NCBI GenBank assembly: GCA_016946835.1
Contig: JACVTC010000055.1
Coordinates: 577,501 to 625,000, forward strand
DNA length: 47,500 nt
Direction: 5' to 3'
From: Neocallimastix lanati (nom. inval.)
Lineage: Eukaryota > Neocallimastigomycota > Neocallimastigomycetes > Neocallimastigales > Neocallimastigaceae
Positions 1 through 13,540 of this stretch are shown piece by piece (the first letter of the stretch is position 1; the number at the start of each line of letters is the position of its first letter). The notes beneath the pieces were generated by a model. It ran no database searches. It was not told the DNA's origin and saw only the letters and a list, made by a program, of their open reading frames with translations. The position numbers and the translations under genes are program-made.

Positions 1-1957
1 CTTTATATAAATAATCAAATTAAATGAAAATTAACTTACATCTTTAACTGGAAGATTTTTAACATTTAAGAAGAGATTTGGGCTCATACTTCTAATACTA
101 GCTTGATCCATTGACTTTATTGATTGTTCATCGGAGAATAAATTACTACCAGGACTACTATTGAAATTATTCTTATAAAATTGTGGATTTGGTGGAGTAG
201 AAGCAGAACGTGTTGGTGGAACATCGGGTAAAGAATTCATATTATTTAACATAGCAGCTAAACGAATTCTTTCATCATCATTTTGTTGTTCATACTTTTG
301 TCTTAATTTTTCCTTCATTAAAACAGAAGATATACTATCAAATGAAGTTTCGTGTAGAATTCTTCGGGGTTGAGTTTGATTAACTTGATTTTTGGCCATA
401 GACTGTTGTTGATACATTGTATAAACTGGAGATGGAGTACGTGGGAAATCCTATAAAAATTTTTAAATATTTGTTATTATTATCATTCTATTATTATAAT
501 TATAATTATCATTATTATTATTACTATAACATTAATATTACTTCTTGAATTAAATCAACAAGATTCTTTCTTTTAGTAGGAGTTTGTCCGATAGGTTTTA
601 AAAGATCATTATTCCATCCATTATTATCAATATTTGAAAATTTGGTTCTTTGATCATCTATACCAAGTTGCTAAATAAATAAATAAATAAAAAACATATA
701 AACAAAAATTATAAATAAATAAAATGTTTAATTTATAATTTTTTTTTTTTTAATTTAAATATGTATCATATTTATCATTATTTGATAAACTTTTTAATTT
801 TAATCTTATTTTGACAATATACATACATCAGCCGTAATAGGTGCTGAAGTAGTAGTAATATTATTATTAGAAATAATATCATCAAATCTATTATTATTTT
901 GGAAAACACCATCAACACTACTTCCAGCATCACTTCTATTAACAATTTGTTCTAGTAATGAAGTTTTATGTCTTAAAACATTATTACTTCCAACAGCTAA
1001 GTTTTGATTCATTTCAAGATTTGGACTCATTCTATCATATTCTTGTAATTTTGAGGTTTGATTTTGTGATAATGTTTGCCAAGATTGTCCTGGTGCATAA
1101 ATTGGTGGAGGAAGACGTGGATCAAGTCTTGAATGTTGATAATAATAAATAATATAATTTGGATCCAAACGAGGATCAGTTGATGGAATATCACTTTCAT
1201 ATTCAGTCTTTTTTATTATATTATATTATATTATATTTTATTTTATTTTATTTTTATTATTCAAATTATTAAATTTATCAAAAATATAATAATTTAAAAT
1301 AGTAATAATAGCATTAGTAATTATGGCCTTATTAAAATTAAAATTTATAATTTTACTTTTTTTATTTTGAAAAAATATTTATTTTATAATTTTTTTTTTA
1401 TTATGAAAATATCTAAATTATTATTATATATATATATATTTTTTTACTTTGTTTTTCTATTTTATACTAATTTATTTTATTTGTGATTATATTGCTTTAT
1501 AAATCTTAATTTTTACCTTTATGTTTTCATTATGTATAAGTTGAGTTGGTGGTGCACTGTTTGAACGATTTAAATCATTAAAATTTGAAGGATCCGAATC
1601 CCAATCTATACGGCCACGTAATAAAGCTGCAAGCTAAAAATACAATTTAAATAATATAAAATAAAATATTTATTTAATTATTTATTTTTTATTTGATTGT
1701 ATTTTATCTTATATTTATATTTATATTAATTAATTAATCATTATTTATTCATTTTTATCAAATTAAACTATAATTTAACTTCTTTTAATAAAACGTATAA
1801 TAAAATTAAAATTGAAATTCTAATTAAATTATCATTTTATTAAACTACCAATTTATTTAAGAAAAAAAATTTTTTTTATAATAATTACTTGTCCTTGTGC
1901 TTGATTTTTTGCCTTTGGTTGATGAACGGCAGGTGAATTATATGCATCATTCATCAT
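1..1957 (-). CDS. Pumilio-family RNA-binding protein, N-terminal part (runs off the left edge)
   Basis: Minus-strand exons 1889-1961, 1517-1633, 827-1207, 542-670 and 40-450 join in phase with GT-AG introns; the gene continues beyond position 1. The start used is the ATG at 1957. A 5-nt exon (ATG AG, 2368-2372) joined at 1961 would add three residues (MSN). The recognisable part is the motif RSNSAPP followed by DPNYIIYYYQHSRLDPRLPP and then PGQSWQ. This resembles the conserved N-terminal block of eukaryotic Pumilio proteins (SNSAPP, then DPAYxxYYYxxxxLNPRLPPP). The rest is Ser/Asn/Gln-rich and disordered, with a second RSASTPP motif. The RNA-binding PUF repeats would lie outside the window and are not seen. 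Known role of the family: cytoplasmic binding of 3' UTRs to control mRNA stability and translation. The family call is inferred from the N-terminal motifs only. Confidence 0.72.
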
Positions 1958-2372
1958 ATTACTAATAAATAAAAATAGTATATATATATAAAATTAATGA
2001 ATGAACTTTTTTTATTAGCTTTTTGTTTATTTCTCATTTATTAAAAAAAAAAAAAAAAAAATCATATAAATATATATATTTTGTTTGTTAAATATTATAT
2101 TGTTATTTTTATATATTTTTATATATTATTAGTATTTTATTTTTTTTTGTTATAGACTTGATGGATGATTTATTTAAATGAATTTATGTTTAATTATTCC
2201 TTTAATTGATATTTTTATTTACTCTTTCTATATTTTATTCTTAAACTATGATATTCCTTTTTTTTTTTAATAAAAAAAATATTTATATTATTTATTTTTC
2301 TCCAAATAATATTTATTCTATTCTTGAATGTTTAATAAAATAAAAATTAATTAAATAATTATCTAACCTCAT

Positions 2373-5063
2373 ATTGAGTTTTCTAAGTATAGGAAAATTT
2401 ATAAATACTAAATTAAAAAAAATATAAATAAATATATTTGGTACTATTAAATGTATAAAGTAAGTATAGAAGAAAAAAAAAATAAATAAAGTTAGTAATT
2501 TGCAAATATTATTATTTTAATGTTGACTATTAAAATGACATTTATTTTAAAAATAGTTATTTAATGTAAATAAGAACATATATATGATATATATATATAT
2601 TAATAATCAAAATTAAAATTAATTAGATTAATTGCAGTTATAAAAAAGCAATATTCTAATCTGTACATATTTTTAATTTTGTTTATATATCTTTTTATAT
2701 ACACATATATAAAAGTTTTTATTTATAATAAATGTTTTTTTTTAATATGTTTAATATTTTAATAATTATTTAATATTTTTTAATTTTTTTATATATATTA
2801 TTATAATATATATACAAATTAAAAAAAAAAAAATAAATAATATATAAAAATTTCTCTTTTCTTCATTACTTTTCTTAATCCTTTTTTGTTTTTTTTTTTT
2901 TCTTTATTATAATAACAAACAAAATAAAAAGAGAAAATAAAATTGGATAAATAATAAAAAGAAAAAAAAAATTAAAATAAAAAAAAGATAAAATCCTAAA
3001 TAGTCTTTATTGTTTATTAAAAAAATATATATATAATCATATATTATTATATTTATTATTATGTATAATGAATTATATATAAATATATTTAATTTTATAG
3101 TTCATAATATATATTTATGATTTATAATAAATTAAAAATAATTCCTTAATAAAAAACATATAAAAAAAAAAAATCTCAATTTAATTGTTTTTATATTTAT
3201 ATTCAATGTATTTAAATTTTTTATTTATATTTTTATCCATATATTTTTATCCATTTATATATAAAAATATATATATCATAAACTTTATTCATTATTTTTT
3301 TTTATTTCATTTTTCTATTTTATATTAATTAGTTTATACCACTTCATTCAACAGTATAATACAAAGTAATTTATTATTAATTTTATTTTATTAATAATAT
3401 TATATTAATAATATTACTATCTCATTTATTTATTTATTTAAATATATATAATAAATAACTAATTAAATATGAACATTAATGTTCATTTAACACACGTATT
3501 ACTTTAGATATACGAACCTTCTTTTTGTTTATATATTATCAATATTAATTATCAAATGATGAATGATGAATAAATATGATAATAAACTCAAAATATAAAT
3601 TTTATTATAAAATTACATATGCTAATAAAATCATTCTTATTATAATTATACTATTTAATAAAAAAACAATAAAAAAAAACTCTATCCCTATATTATTGTT
3701 CTTATTTTTAATAATATTATTAATATAATTAACTATTTATTTATGTATATATTATTTATTCATTTATTATTTATTATTTATTTATTATTTATTATTTATT
3801 ATTTATTATTTATTATTTATTATTTATTATTATTTATTATTTATTATTATATTATTTATTATTTATTATATTATTTATTAATTATTGGTATTACATAATA
3901 TTATATAACATATAATATAAAATACTTGTAATATATGAATATATTAAATAATTAAATAATATTGATATTATTTAAAAATATTAAAAAAAAAAATTATTAT
4001 TATTATTAAATAATTTACTTATTCAATACACGGTCAATTTAATCCAATAAAATGAATATATGAATATTGAAATTCCAACAACGGAGAATAGATTGTTGAT
4101 TAATATCTCAATATATTACTATAATAGCAATAATAATAATTTTTTGAGATTGTAGATTTCTTAAAAAATTATACAATATATATTAAAAAAAAAGTTTATT
4201 TTACAATAATACTCATAATATTAAACATTTAGAGTAGTTTTTTATTATCATTTTCTTAATAATATTGGAACTTTTAATAAAATATATAATATACAATAAT
4301 AAGATAAATAAAAAAAAGAAAAAAAAAAAAAAAGAACTTTTTAATATTATTTGTTTTATATTATCAATGTCTATTTATATATGAATTAATTATATATAAC
4401 AATATAAACACATATACTAATATTAGTTTCTATATAATTAATAATATTATTAACTTTTTTTTTTTATTTTTATTTTTTTATTTTATTTTAATTTTTTTTT
4501 TTTTGAAAATTTTTTTTTCGACGTATAATAAAATTATCGTATTACTTATTTATAAAAATAGTAGTGAACAATAAATTTTATTAATTCTCATTAATAAATA
4601 TGCACATTATTCAAAATATTAGCTGATAGATTATAAAATAAATAAATAGTTATCCACAATAAATTTATTAATTCCGGTTAAAAATAAAATTTAAAATGAG
4701 TTAAAGACATCAATTTTTCTATTGACTAAAAATATATATATATATATCTATTAAACATAATACTATGACAAAAAAAAGTTTTAAAAATCGGGCTACTTTT
4801 TCTTTTCTTTTCATTTTCTTTTTTCATTTTTTTTTTTTAATTAAAACTTATAACATTGTGATCATCACTCCATTATTACGAAAAATTGATATACATATTA
4901 AAAATAAAAAATAATAGAAATAAATGGATATCTTTGTATTATTCATATAGAATGGAATATAATATTTGATATTTTTTTATTATAAACTATGAAGTTATGT
5001 ACATTTCTATTTAACTTTATTATTATTATTATTTATTATTATTATTATTTATTATTACTATCA

Positions 5064-5120
<57 letters not shown>

Positions 5121-6326
5121 TATTATTATTTATTATTATTTATTATTATTGTTGTTGTTATTATAATCCCCTTTTGCCGTTTTAATCTATATAAATAATT
5201 AATATATATTAATATTTATTACATAATAATCAAGTCTATAATAATGTATATTTTCTATTCTCATATATTATGTTTACATTGATTTTTTATAAAAATATTT
5301 TAATAATATTTAATATATTATTATAATATATTGTAAATGTAATAATATATATATTATATTATATTAAAATTCAATAATAATTTTATTAAAAAAAATACCG
5401 TAATTTTTATATAAATTAAAAAAAAAAAAAAAAAAATTAATTTAAATTATTAATATTATTAAATCTAATATAAATTTTGCGGTTAGTCAAATTAAAATAA
5501 TAAATGAAGCCGTATCTACCTTTATTATTGAGCATTTATTAAATTAATTATATACAATTATCACCCAAAAAAAAAAAAAAAAAAAAAAAAAAAACGGAAT
5601 TTTAATCAAAATAAATTCATTTTTTTAAAACAAACATTTTAATACAAAGATATAATTATTGTGATGTCTTGTTGCTTTGATCTAGAGATGAAAGGAATAG
5701 TAAATATTTATTAATTAATATAATAATATAGAAGTAAATATATTAAATATATATAAAAAATAAAATAAAATATAATTATATATTAATCTAAATAACATTT
5801 CTCAAAAATGTTTTTTTTTTTTTTTAAATTCATAATTGATTATTTTCTTTATACCTTTATTATTTCTTCAATTTTTAAATTTTGATATGAAAACAAAAAA
5901 AAATAAATAAATAAACATACTGAATTAATTTTAGTACATATTGAGCTTTATTTTACAAAATTTTAATTATTGTTATTATTATTAATTATTAATTATTATT
6001 ATTTAATTGTTACTATGATTAATTATTATTATGATAATAATGATTAATTATTATGATTATGATTATGATTTATAAATTATTATTTTTCTTTTTACTATGT
6101 TTAGAAATTAATAAATCATAATATAATATATAATTCCTTTTCTTTTATATTATATAAATTAATTTATATGCATAAAATTCTTGAAGTTCTTCTCTTGTTG
6201 GTATTTTAATAATATAAATTTATAATATTTTTAGATGTGGATAAGAAATTTGTTTATTTATGTATATTAAATAATTATAAAGTTTATTATTTAATAATAA
6301 TCATTTTAATATATGAAAAATTAATC

Positions 6327-6365
<39 letters not shown>

Positions 6366-6646
6366 TTCATGCTCATAAAATAATTTTATATATATATAAA
6401 TTTCTTGTTTTAATTAATATCTATTTACTTATTTAAAAATGACAAAGCATTAATTAAATATTAAAATGAAAAAAAAAAAATGCAATGTTCAATTATTTTC
6501 ATTTATAATGAACATTTAAATTACTTGTTAATCTCCTAAATTAAATTATGACTTTTATAAATATATATAACTAAAATAATTGTTAATTTTGAATCTTTAA
6601 ATGAAATGTATATTTGATTTATTTTTCTAAATAAAACTGAAAATAT

Positions 6647-6682
<36 letters not shown>

Positions 6683-7198
6683 AATCAATACAAGTAGCTT
6701 CTATTAAACATTATAAATTATATATTATGAAGCGTTAATTATATAATTTTATTTAAAATTTCATATAGAATAATCATTATAATAAGAGATAGTTTAAAAT
6801 GATAAATTAGTTAAGAATATTAATAATATTAAAATATTATATAAAATCTTTTATTAAAAATAATAAATAAATAATATTTATTCAAGATATTAATATACAT
6901 ATTATATTCCATAAAAGTAAAGATAAATGTAATTTCTCCCTTAAAAAAAAAAAATAAGATATATATATATATATATTTATTCATTTATTATTATTATTAT
7001 TATTATTATTAAATACGAATACCATATAAATTAGTATAAATTATAATATTTTAATTTTAGTTTTTTTTTTTTTTTTTATTTTATTTTATTTTTAATTTTA
7101 TTTTTATTTTTATTTTTATTTTTATTTTTATTCAATTAATATAAATATAATTATTTATACCTGTAAATTAAGAAAAAAAAATCTTAAAAAAAAATTAG

Positions 7199-7246
<48 letters not shown>

Positions 7247-8404
7247 GTTAATAAAATAAGATTAAATAGTTGATTTGTTAATCATAAACAAAAAAAATAT
7301 ATATATATATATAATAAATAAAAATTAATTTACATAAATGTATGATACATAACAAAATTATTGGCAATCTTTAATATAATTTTTTTTTTTTTTTTTTTAA
7401 AAAATAAATTAATCTTTAAAAATAAATATTTAGAATTTATATATTTATGATAGATAGTATTTTAAATATTTTTATATTTTTATATTAAATTAATAAAACA
7501 AAAGAAAAAATAAAGTAGCACAGCAGCTACTTTTTTTCATAATTTAAAATTTTATATCTTAACTAATTAAATATTTTTTAATAAATAGGTTAATTCATGA
7601 ATAACTCCCTTTGGACTATATTATCTGGTACATTAGTATATTTTTCATTATTTTATCTACCCATATTATTATTACTCTACTGATCGATTAACTATCCATA
7701 AAAAAAAAATGACAATAATATAATATTTTCTTTAGAAAAGTAAAATTAAAAATAAAATTATATATACATATATTATGATCCAAAAAATAAAATAAAATAA
7801 AATAAAAAAAAAAAATAAAAAAAAAATAAAAATAAAAATAATATAAAATAAAAATAAAAAAAAAAAAAATATAATAAAATAAAATAAAATAAAATAAAAA
7901 ATATATATATAATTATAGTATAATGTTATATATATATATTTATTTATCATCAATTTATATTTTTATTTTATTTCTTTATTTTTATTTTTATTTTTATTTT
8001 TATTTTTATTTTTTATTTTTTAATTTATATTTTATATTTTATTATTATTATTATTATTATTATTTATTATTTATTATTTATTTTATTTTGTTTTATGTTA
8101 TTTATTTTTTATTCTTTTATTATATATATTGTTATTATTATTTGCATTTTTTTTTTTTTTTTTTTTTTTGATTATCATTCAATATCAAAATCAAAAATTG
8201 TATTGTATAAATATTTGATGAAGTTATAACCTATAAATAATGAATAATATTTCTATTTCTTTTATAATTATATATTATTTTTCATTTTCTTTTTCTTTTC
8301 CTTTTACTTTTTTTTTTTTTTTTTTTTTAATATTTATTTTTATTTTATTTTAAAATAAAGTATAAAGTGTGAGTAACTATAAAAAAGAAAAAAAAATGTT
8401 TTTT
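2373..8404. other. Intergenic region, simple-sequence DNA
   Basis: About 6 kb with no supportable gene on either strand. Open frames here are translations of repeats: TATT/ATT at 3774-3880 and 5018-5153, A runs at 6331-6363 and 7204-7244, and TTTTA/AAAAT arrays at about 7790-8030. A short CA run passing into TA lies at 6647-6682. An 8-bp hairpin (AAAGTAGC, 6-nt loop, GCTACTTT) followed by a T run lies near 7512-7540 and could be a 3'-end signal, but no transcript is evident. Confidence 0.6.
7204..7244 (+). repeat. Poly(A) tract, about 41 nt
   Basis: Uninterrupted A run in the intergenic region; one of many long homopolymers in the window. Confidence 0.95.
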
Positions 8405-9444
8405 TCAAATATTAATTCCAAACTTAACAAATACTAAAACAATTCCTAAACCTGTTATATAATAATATATATATATATATAAAAGATAGAATAATAATAA
8501 TAAATAATTAATAATTAATATAAATAATAATTATTTAAATATTGAAAATAATAATATTCTTTTAAAAATTTTTAAAATTTACCTAAAAATATTGAAGATA
8601 TTATAGTATTTTTAAGATCAGCAACTAATGATTTATTATATTTAGTAGTACTATAAGCATTTCTATTAAGCATTAATTATAATATATTTTTATATTAATA
8701 ATAATAATAATTTATAAAAAAATAAAAATAATAAATAATAAATAATAAATAATAATAGTAAAATCAAATAAATAAAATAATAATTTACTTTAATTTGCTT
8801 TATTATTCATTAATTTATTTTTAACTGATTTTTTTTTAAATTAATATTTACCTAATAAATATACCAGCATAGATAAACCCTATAGCTAAACACCATATAG
8901 TGAAAATTCCACTTAATTTTTGTGGAATCATTGGAGCAACAGGTTTTCCTTCCCATTCCTGATTTATTATTATTATTATTTAAATTTATTGTATATTATA
9001 TATATACATCATAATGTTCATATTTTATAATTTTTTATATAGGTAAACAATTATATAAAAGGTAAATGATATAATTTTAACATTAATGATTCATTTAAAT
9101 AGAATTTATCATATAAAAAGTTGTAAATAAATTAACAAGAAAAAAAAAGGGATATATATATATATATTTAACTTGATCTATAATTTTTTCTTATTACTGA
9201 TGTTCGATTTAATTTTTACCACAATATTTAAATTAATTTTTTTATATCATATTATTTAAAAAAAATTATTTCATTTTTAAATAAAAATAATATTTAATTG
9301 ATTAATTAAATAAATTATTATTTTTGATGTATTTTGAATAAATAAATACATATATATACACAATAAAATTTAACGTGTTATAAATAAATAATAGATTAAG
9401 TTTTTTATTATGATAAATTTGAACACTAGTAACAGCTTGTAAAT

Positions 9445-9501
<57 letters not shown>

Positions 9502-9627
9502 CTATCTTTCTTTTTTTCAATATTTGTGTTACAAATAATCAAATTTAATTATTAATATATCCTCCAATGGAAGTAATTAATGAAATGTATTTCAATATAT
9601 AAAAATGAAATTTAAACTTACAATCAT
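8405..9627 (-). CDS. OST5: Oligosaccharyltransferase small subunit OST5/TMEM258
   Basis: Four minus-strand exons: 9622-9627 (only ATG ATT), 8852-8958, 8583-8662 and 8405-8451. All junctions are GT-AG and the phases agree, giving a 79-residue protein. It has two hydrophobic helices, at about 15-36 (GIFTIWCLAIGFIYAGIF) and about 58-79. Between them is STTKYNKSLVADLKNTIISS, which aligns with the [20 protein letters not shown] region of animal TMEM258; the ending GLGIVLVFVKFGINI parallels GFGVLFLLLWVGIYV. Length matches the family (about 80 residues). Role in the family: small ER-membrane subunit of the oligosaccharyltransferase that N-glycosylates proteins. The first intron (8959-9621) is unusually long for this locus and contains a T run of about 55 nt. 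Assignment rests on recall of the family sequence, so a profile search should confirm it. Confidence 0.8.
9447..9501 (+). repeat. Poly(T) tract, about 55 nt, in intron 1 of the OST5-like gene
   Basis: Uninterrupted T run inside the first intron, so poly(A) in the pre-mRNA. It gives an apparent poly-lysine reading frame that is not a gene. Confidence 0.95.
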
Positions 9628-10479
9628 TTTGTATAATTTATATATAGAAGTGATTATATTTTTATTTTTTTTTATTTATCTTTTCTTTTCTTATTTTTAT
9701 TTTATTGTTTATTCTATTTGCTGATTTCTTTTTTCTTTTTATTATCTTTTTGTTTTTTCTTAATATTTTTAATTTTTTATTTATTTTTGTGTTTGTAATT
9801 TTAATAGACTTTCTATTATATTCTATAAAATCTATAAAGATATTATATATATAAAATAGTAATATAATAACAATATTTAAAATATTAATATATAAAAATT
9901 AATATCATACATATTATAATATTTATTGTTTATAAATATATATAATTATATAATTTTTATTTTAATTCAATGTACCTTCTTTTTTTTTTTTTTTTTTTTT
10001 TTTGATGTTTAGTGTTTACTCTACTAAACTTTTTTGTATTTTATTATATATTTGTTTATTAAACAATTAATAAATAAAGAAAAAAATTCTTATATAATAT
10101 TATTTTTTTATTAAGATATCTAATTATTATGATAATATAAATTAATTATCCAATATATTGATTGAAAATTTATTTATATTTATATAAAATTTTATTTGGT
10201 AGTTTAATTAGCATTCAATTTCATAAATTAAATTTATTTATATATATTAATCATTAAATAAATATAAATATTAATATAATAATTAGAATAAATAAAACTG
10301 TTTAAAAGAAAATATATAATATATACTTAGTAATAAACTTGTTTAAAAAAAAAAAAAATTATGTTATGTACTAAGTCATAAATATCAACTTAAAATATAT
10401 TATATTTTTATATTATTATTTATTATTACAATATTTATTATCATAATATATGTTATAGCAAGGTTATTAATAATATATA
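9628..10479. other. Intergenic, no gene seen
   Basis: AT-rich DNA upstream of the OST5-like start, with a T run at about 9979-10002. Part of it must hold that gene's promoter, but no element stands out. Confidence 0.5.
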
Positions 10480-11170
10480 TTAATTAATTAGGTTAGGTCT
10501 TATGGAGTCTATGAAAGAAATTGGATTTGGATAAACTTGAAAAATGATAATTTTGTTATTGATGGTACTACTAAATATTTATTAATGAAAAATCATTCCT
10601 ACTAGTTTATCTAATGATAGAAATATTATATTCAATTTAATTCTTTATTTCAGTACTTCTATGGAAGCTCATAATTATGATAGTACTAATATTAATGCTC
10701 ACTTCAATGGAAAAAACTTGAAATAAAATTTTTACTTTTTTTTTTTTTTTTTTCTTACTGAAGTATGATGCTTGAAGCTTAGGTTTTTGGATAAGCTGGT
10801 AGTACAGGACTACTGGATACTTTTGATGATTTTCTTATAGTGAAAGTTTATCTATGGTAAATATTGTAGTAATAATACTAGGTGTAAATAATGAGATAGG
10901 AGCACTAGTAGTAACTTCTTGCAATTATTTCAATAAATATTATGGCTTTAAAGTTCTATACTTAATATGTTAAACTACTGAGGTTGACTATGATTAAAAT
11001 TGATCGATCTACTGAATTGGTTAAAGTAGCTTCTCATAAAAAAAAAATATATATATATATTGATAATTATCATTAATTAACGATTTAAAGTATGTAGGAG
11101 CTAATTGAGGGTGGCTTTAGTATTGATGAAACGAATAACCATGTTAACAATAATATAAAGGGTTATAGTA
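10480..11170 (+). pseudogene. Decayed coding-like island, origin unknown
   Basis: Base composition is less extreme than the flanks, and short open pieces read like protein on the plus strand, for example YGVYERNWIWINLKNDNFVI near 10499 and SMEAHNYDSTNINAHFNGKN near 10658. Stops and frame changes break it up. It may be an old retroelement (a copia gag is conceivable) or a dead gene. I do not recognise the family, and the strand is tentative. Confidence 0.3.
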
Positions 11171-11779
11171 ATACAAATTTTTTGAAACTTTATTCATAAA
11201 GTATATAAATTATATATTATAATCATATAGCTTATTTATATATAATAAACTATTTAATTTTTAAAATTATAATAAAAGTTGTAATAAAATAAAAATATTT
11301 TTAAATTGTAAACTAAAAATACTAACTAATTTTCTATGTTAAAAATAATAAATGATTAACAATATACTGAATTACAATATATATACAGTATTTATTATAA
11401 AGAGAATAAAAATTATAAGACATCCAAACGACGATAGATACATATATTACACAGTTGCATATATGCATATATTACACTCTACAGCCTACTATTACATATT
11501 ATGCATGTTCCACTCATCCATTGCATTATTATAGTCGCAATTATTGCAAACTTTAACTTAATTTATTAATTCATTTATTAATTATATGAATATTTTTTTT
11601 TTTTTTTTTTTTTGTAAAAAAAAAAAAAAACAAAATTTAATAAAAAAAAAAAAATAAGTATTGTTTGTCCAATTTGAATATAATAATATTTTTTTTTTTA
11701 TAAATAGTAATGTGAAACAAAAAGTAACCTTCAAAATAAAGTGTACAAATAAGTTCAGAAAAAAGTTCCTATGCAACAC
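11171..11779. other. Intergenic, no gene seen
   Basis: AT-rich DNA with homopolymers at 11591-11630 and 11641-11655. The patch at 11420-11560 is slightly richer in C and G but has no reading frame or RNA structure that I can support. Confidence 0.5.
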
Positions 11780-12645
11780 ACCTAATTTCTTTATGGATTA
11801 GGATTTAAATTGATTATCTGAAAGAAGTTGTGGTCTTCTCCTTTAGAGGCATTGGCCCTGCTAGCCTGTCTTAACTGCATTTTCAGTGTTGATGCTCCTT
11901 AGTTAGTTTGAGCATATATCGTCGGAATAGCAATCCTTGTCGAGTACTAAGCCCTGGACATAATTCCTGTAAAGAGAGCTGCCAGATCGTACCAGGAATG
12001 CTATTTTAGAATAATCACTAGAAATGATTTAGGTTCTAAAAAATAAAAACATCTCATTCTTTTTTTTTTTTTATAATTTAAATCAATAAATAATATCTGT
12101 ATCTCTCTCACAACCAAGAAGTAAAGTAATATAGTAGGTTCAATATCATATATATATTGACAAACTCATTGCTCAGAAAATTACTTAAATTAACACTATA
12201 TTCACTAATTGAACTCTTCACTACATTAGAAGTTACCAATATTATTATTTTTCATTATCACTAATATTAATATTCCTATTTTCACTATCACTAATACCAC
12301 TATTATTAACAATATTATTTCTATTTGTTATTATTATTAACATTATATATTTCGTTACTACTATCAAAATCAGAACTTGATTCTACACTATTCAAACATT
12401 ACTATTTTGATATTGGACAAATATATCTCTTAATTATAAAACAAATTTTTTCATAAAGTTTTTTCAAAATCTTTAAAATATTTCTTTCGAAATTCACGGG
12501 AAAAAAAAAAAAAAAAAAAAAAATAGCAATTAGTAAACCAATGTTCCAGTCGAGGATTACCTTTTCCTCTATAACCACAAGGACAATGTTCTGAACAGTC
12601 ATCTTCAAGTCATATTGACAGCTTTGACAACACAAGCATAAAATC
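11780..12645 (-). pseudogene. Decayed gene or transposon relic with a GC-richer core
   Basis: Read on the minus strand, three stretches look like former protein in shifting frames. Near 12600-12530 is a cysteine-rich piece containing DDCSEHCPCGYRGKG and NPRLEHWFTNC. At about 12390-12250 is a Ser/Asn/Asp-rich piece (SVESSSDFDSSNEIYN). At about 12005-11885 is the piece beginning IPGTIWQLSLQELCPG. Stops and frame changes separate them, and poly(A/T) runs interrupt the region. The core at about 11830-12000 is clearly richer in G+C than anything around it. The family is not recognised; a structured RNA in the core is possible but unproven. Confidence 0.35.
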
Positions 12646-12656
12646 TTTAATGATTG

Positions 12657-12822
<166 letters not shown>

Positions 12823-13021
12823 AAATAAAAAAAAAAAAAAAATTATATTTATATATTTTTAAATTAAGCATATTAGAATATTATGTAAATGAAGAGGAAG
12901 AAAAAAAAGAGTATAATATATTTTAAAATAATATAAAAAAAAAAAAAAAAAAAAAAAAGCATTTTTTCTCTTCCTTTTTATTAATTTAATTATATATATA
13001 TATTATATATGTTATTATTTG

Positions 13022-13064
<43 letters not shown>

Positions 13065-13381
13065 AATAAATAATTTCTTTATTTATAATATAAATGATAT
13101 TTAATGATATTTATTGAACTATATATTTTTATTTTATTACTAAAACTAATAATAAAAAAATTTTATTTTTGAAAACGTTTATCAAATAAAAATAATAAAA
13201 ATAATGATAATAGTTAAATATATATATATATATATAAATAAAAAATAAAATAAAAAAAAGAAGATAGATAAATAATATTTTAACTAGGATATTAAATTAT
13301 ATTAATATTGATATTGATGTTAGAAAGATATACATATATTAAATATTTTTACATAAAAAAAAATTGAAATTGAAATTAAAA

Positions 13382-13413
<32 letters not shown>

Positions 13414-13540
13414 AAAGAAAAGAAAAGATAGATTATATATTTTAATAAATATAATTAATTTATATTCTTTTCCTTAATTTTTCTAGATCAAAATTAATAT
13501 TTCAATAGTATAATACTAAAATTTAATATAAAAAAATTAT
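12823..13540. other. Intergenic, downstream of the SH3-protein gene
   Basis: Low-complexity DNA with A or T runs at about 12936-12958, 13023-13057 and 13395-13416. No gene seen. Confidence 0.5.

Noticed and set aside
4989-5198. Open frame of poly-Ile/Tyr/Leu on the plus strand
   Set aside because: Translation of an (ATT)n/TATT tract with no protein-like composition or neighbouring exons.
5640-5700. Higher-complexity patch considered as a tRNA or snoRNA
   Set aside because: No cloverleaf and no convincing paired C and D boxes.
7732-8171. Two overlapping Phe/Tyr/Leu-rich frames on opposite strands
   Set aside because: Both are translations of TTTTA/ATTTT repeat arrays.
11830-12000. U6atac-like snRNA gene, suggested by GACAAGGATT and TAAAGGAGAAG on the minus strand
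   Set aside because: The motifs are in the wrong order and spacing, and no U4atac-pairing or stem structure is evident.
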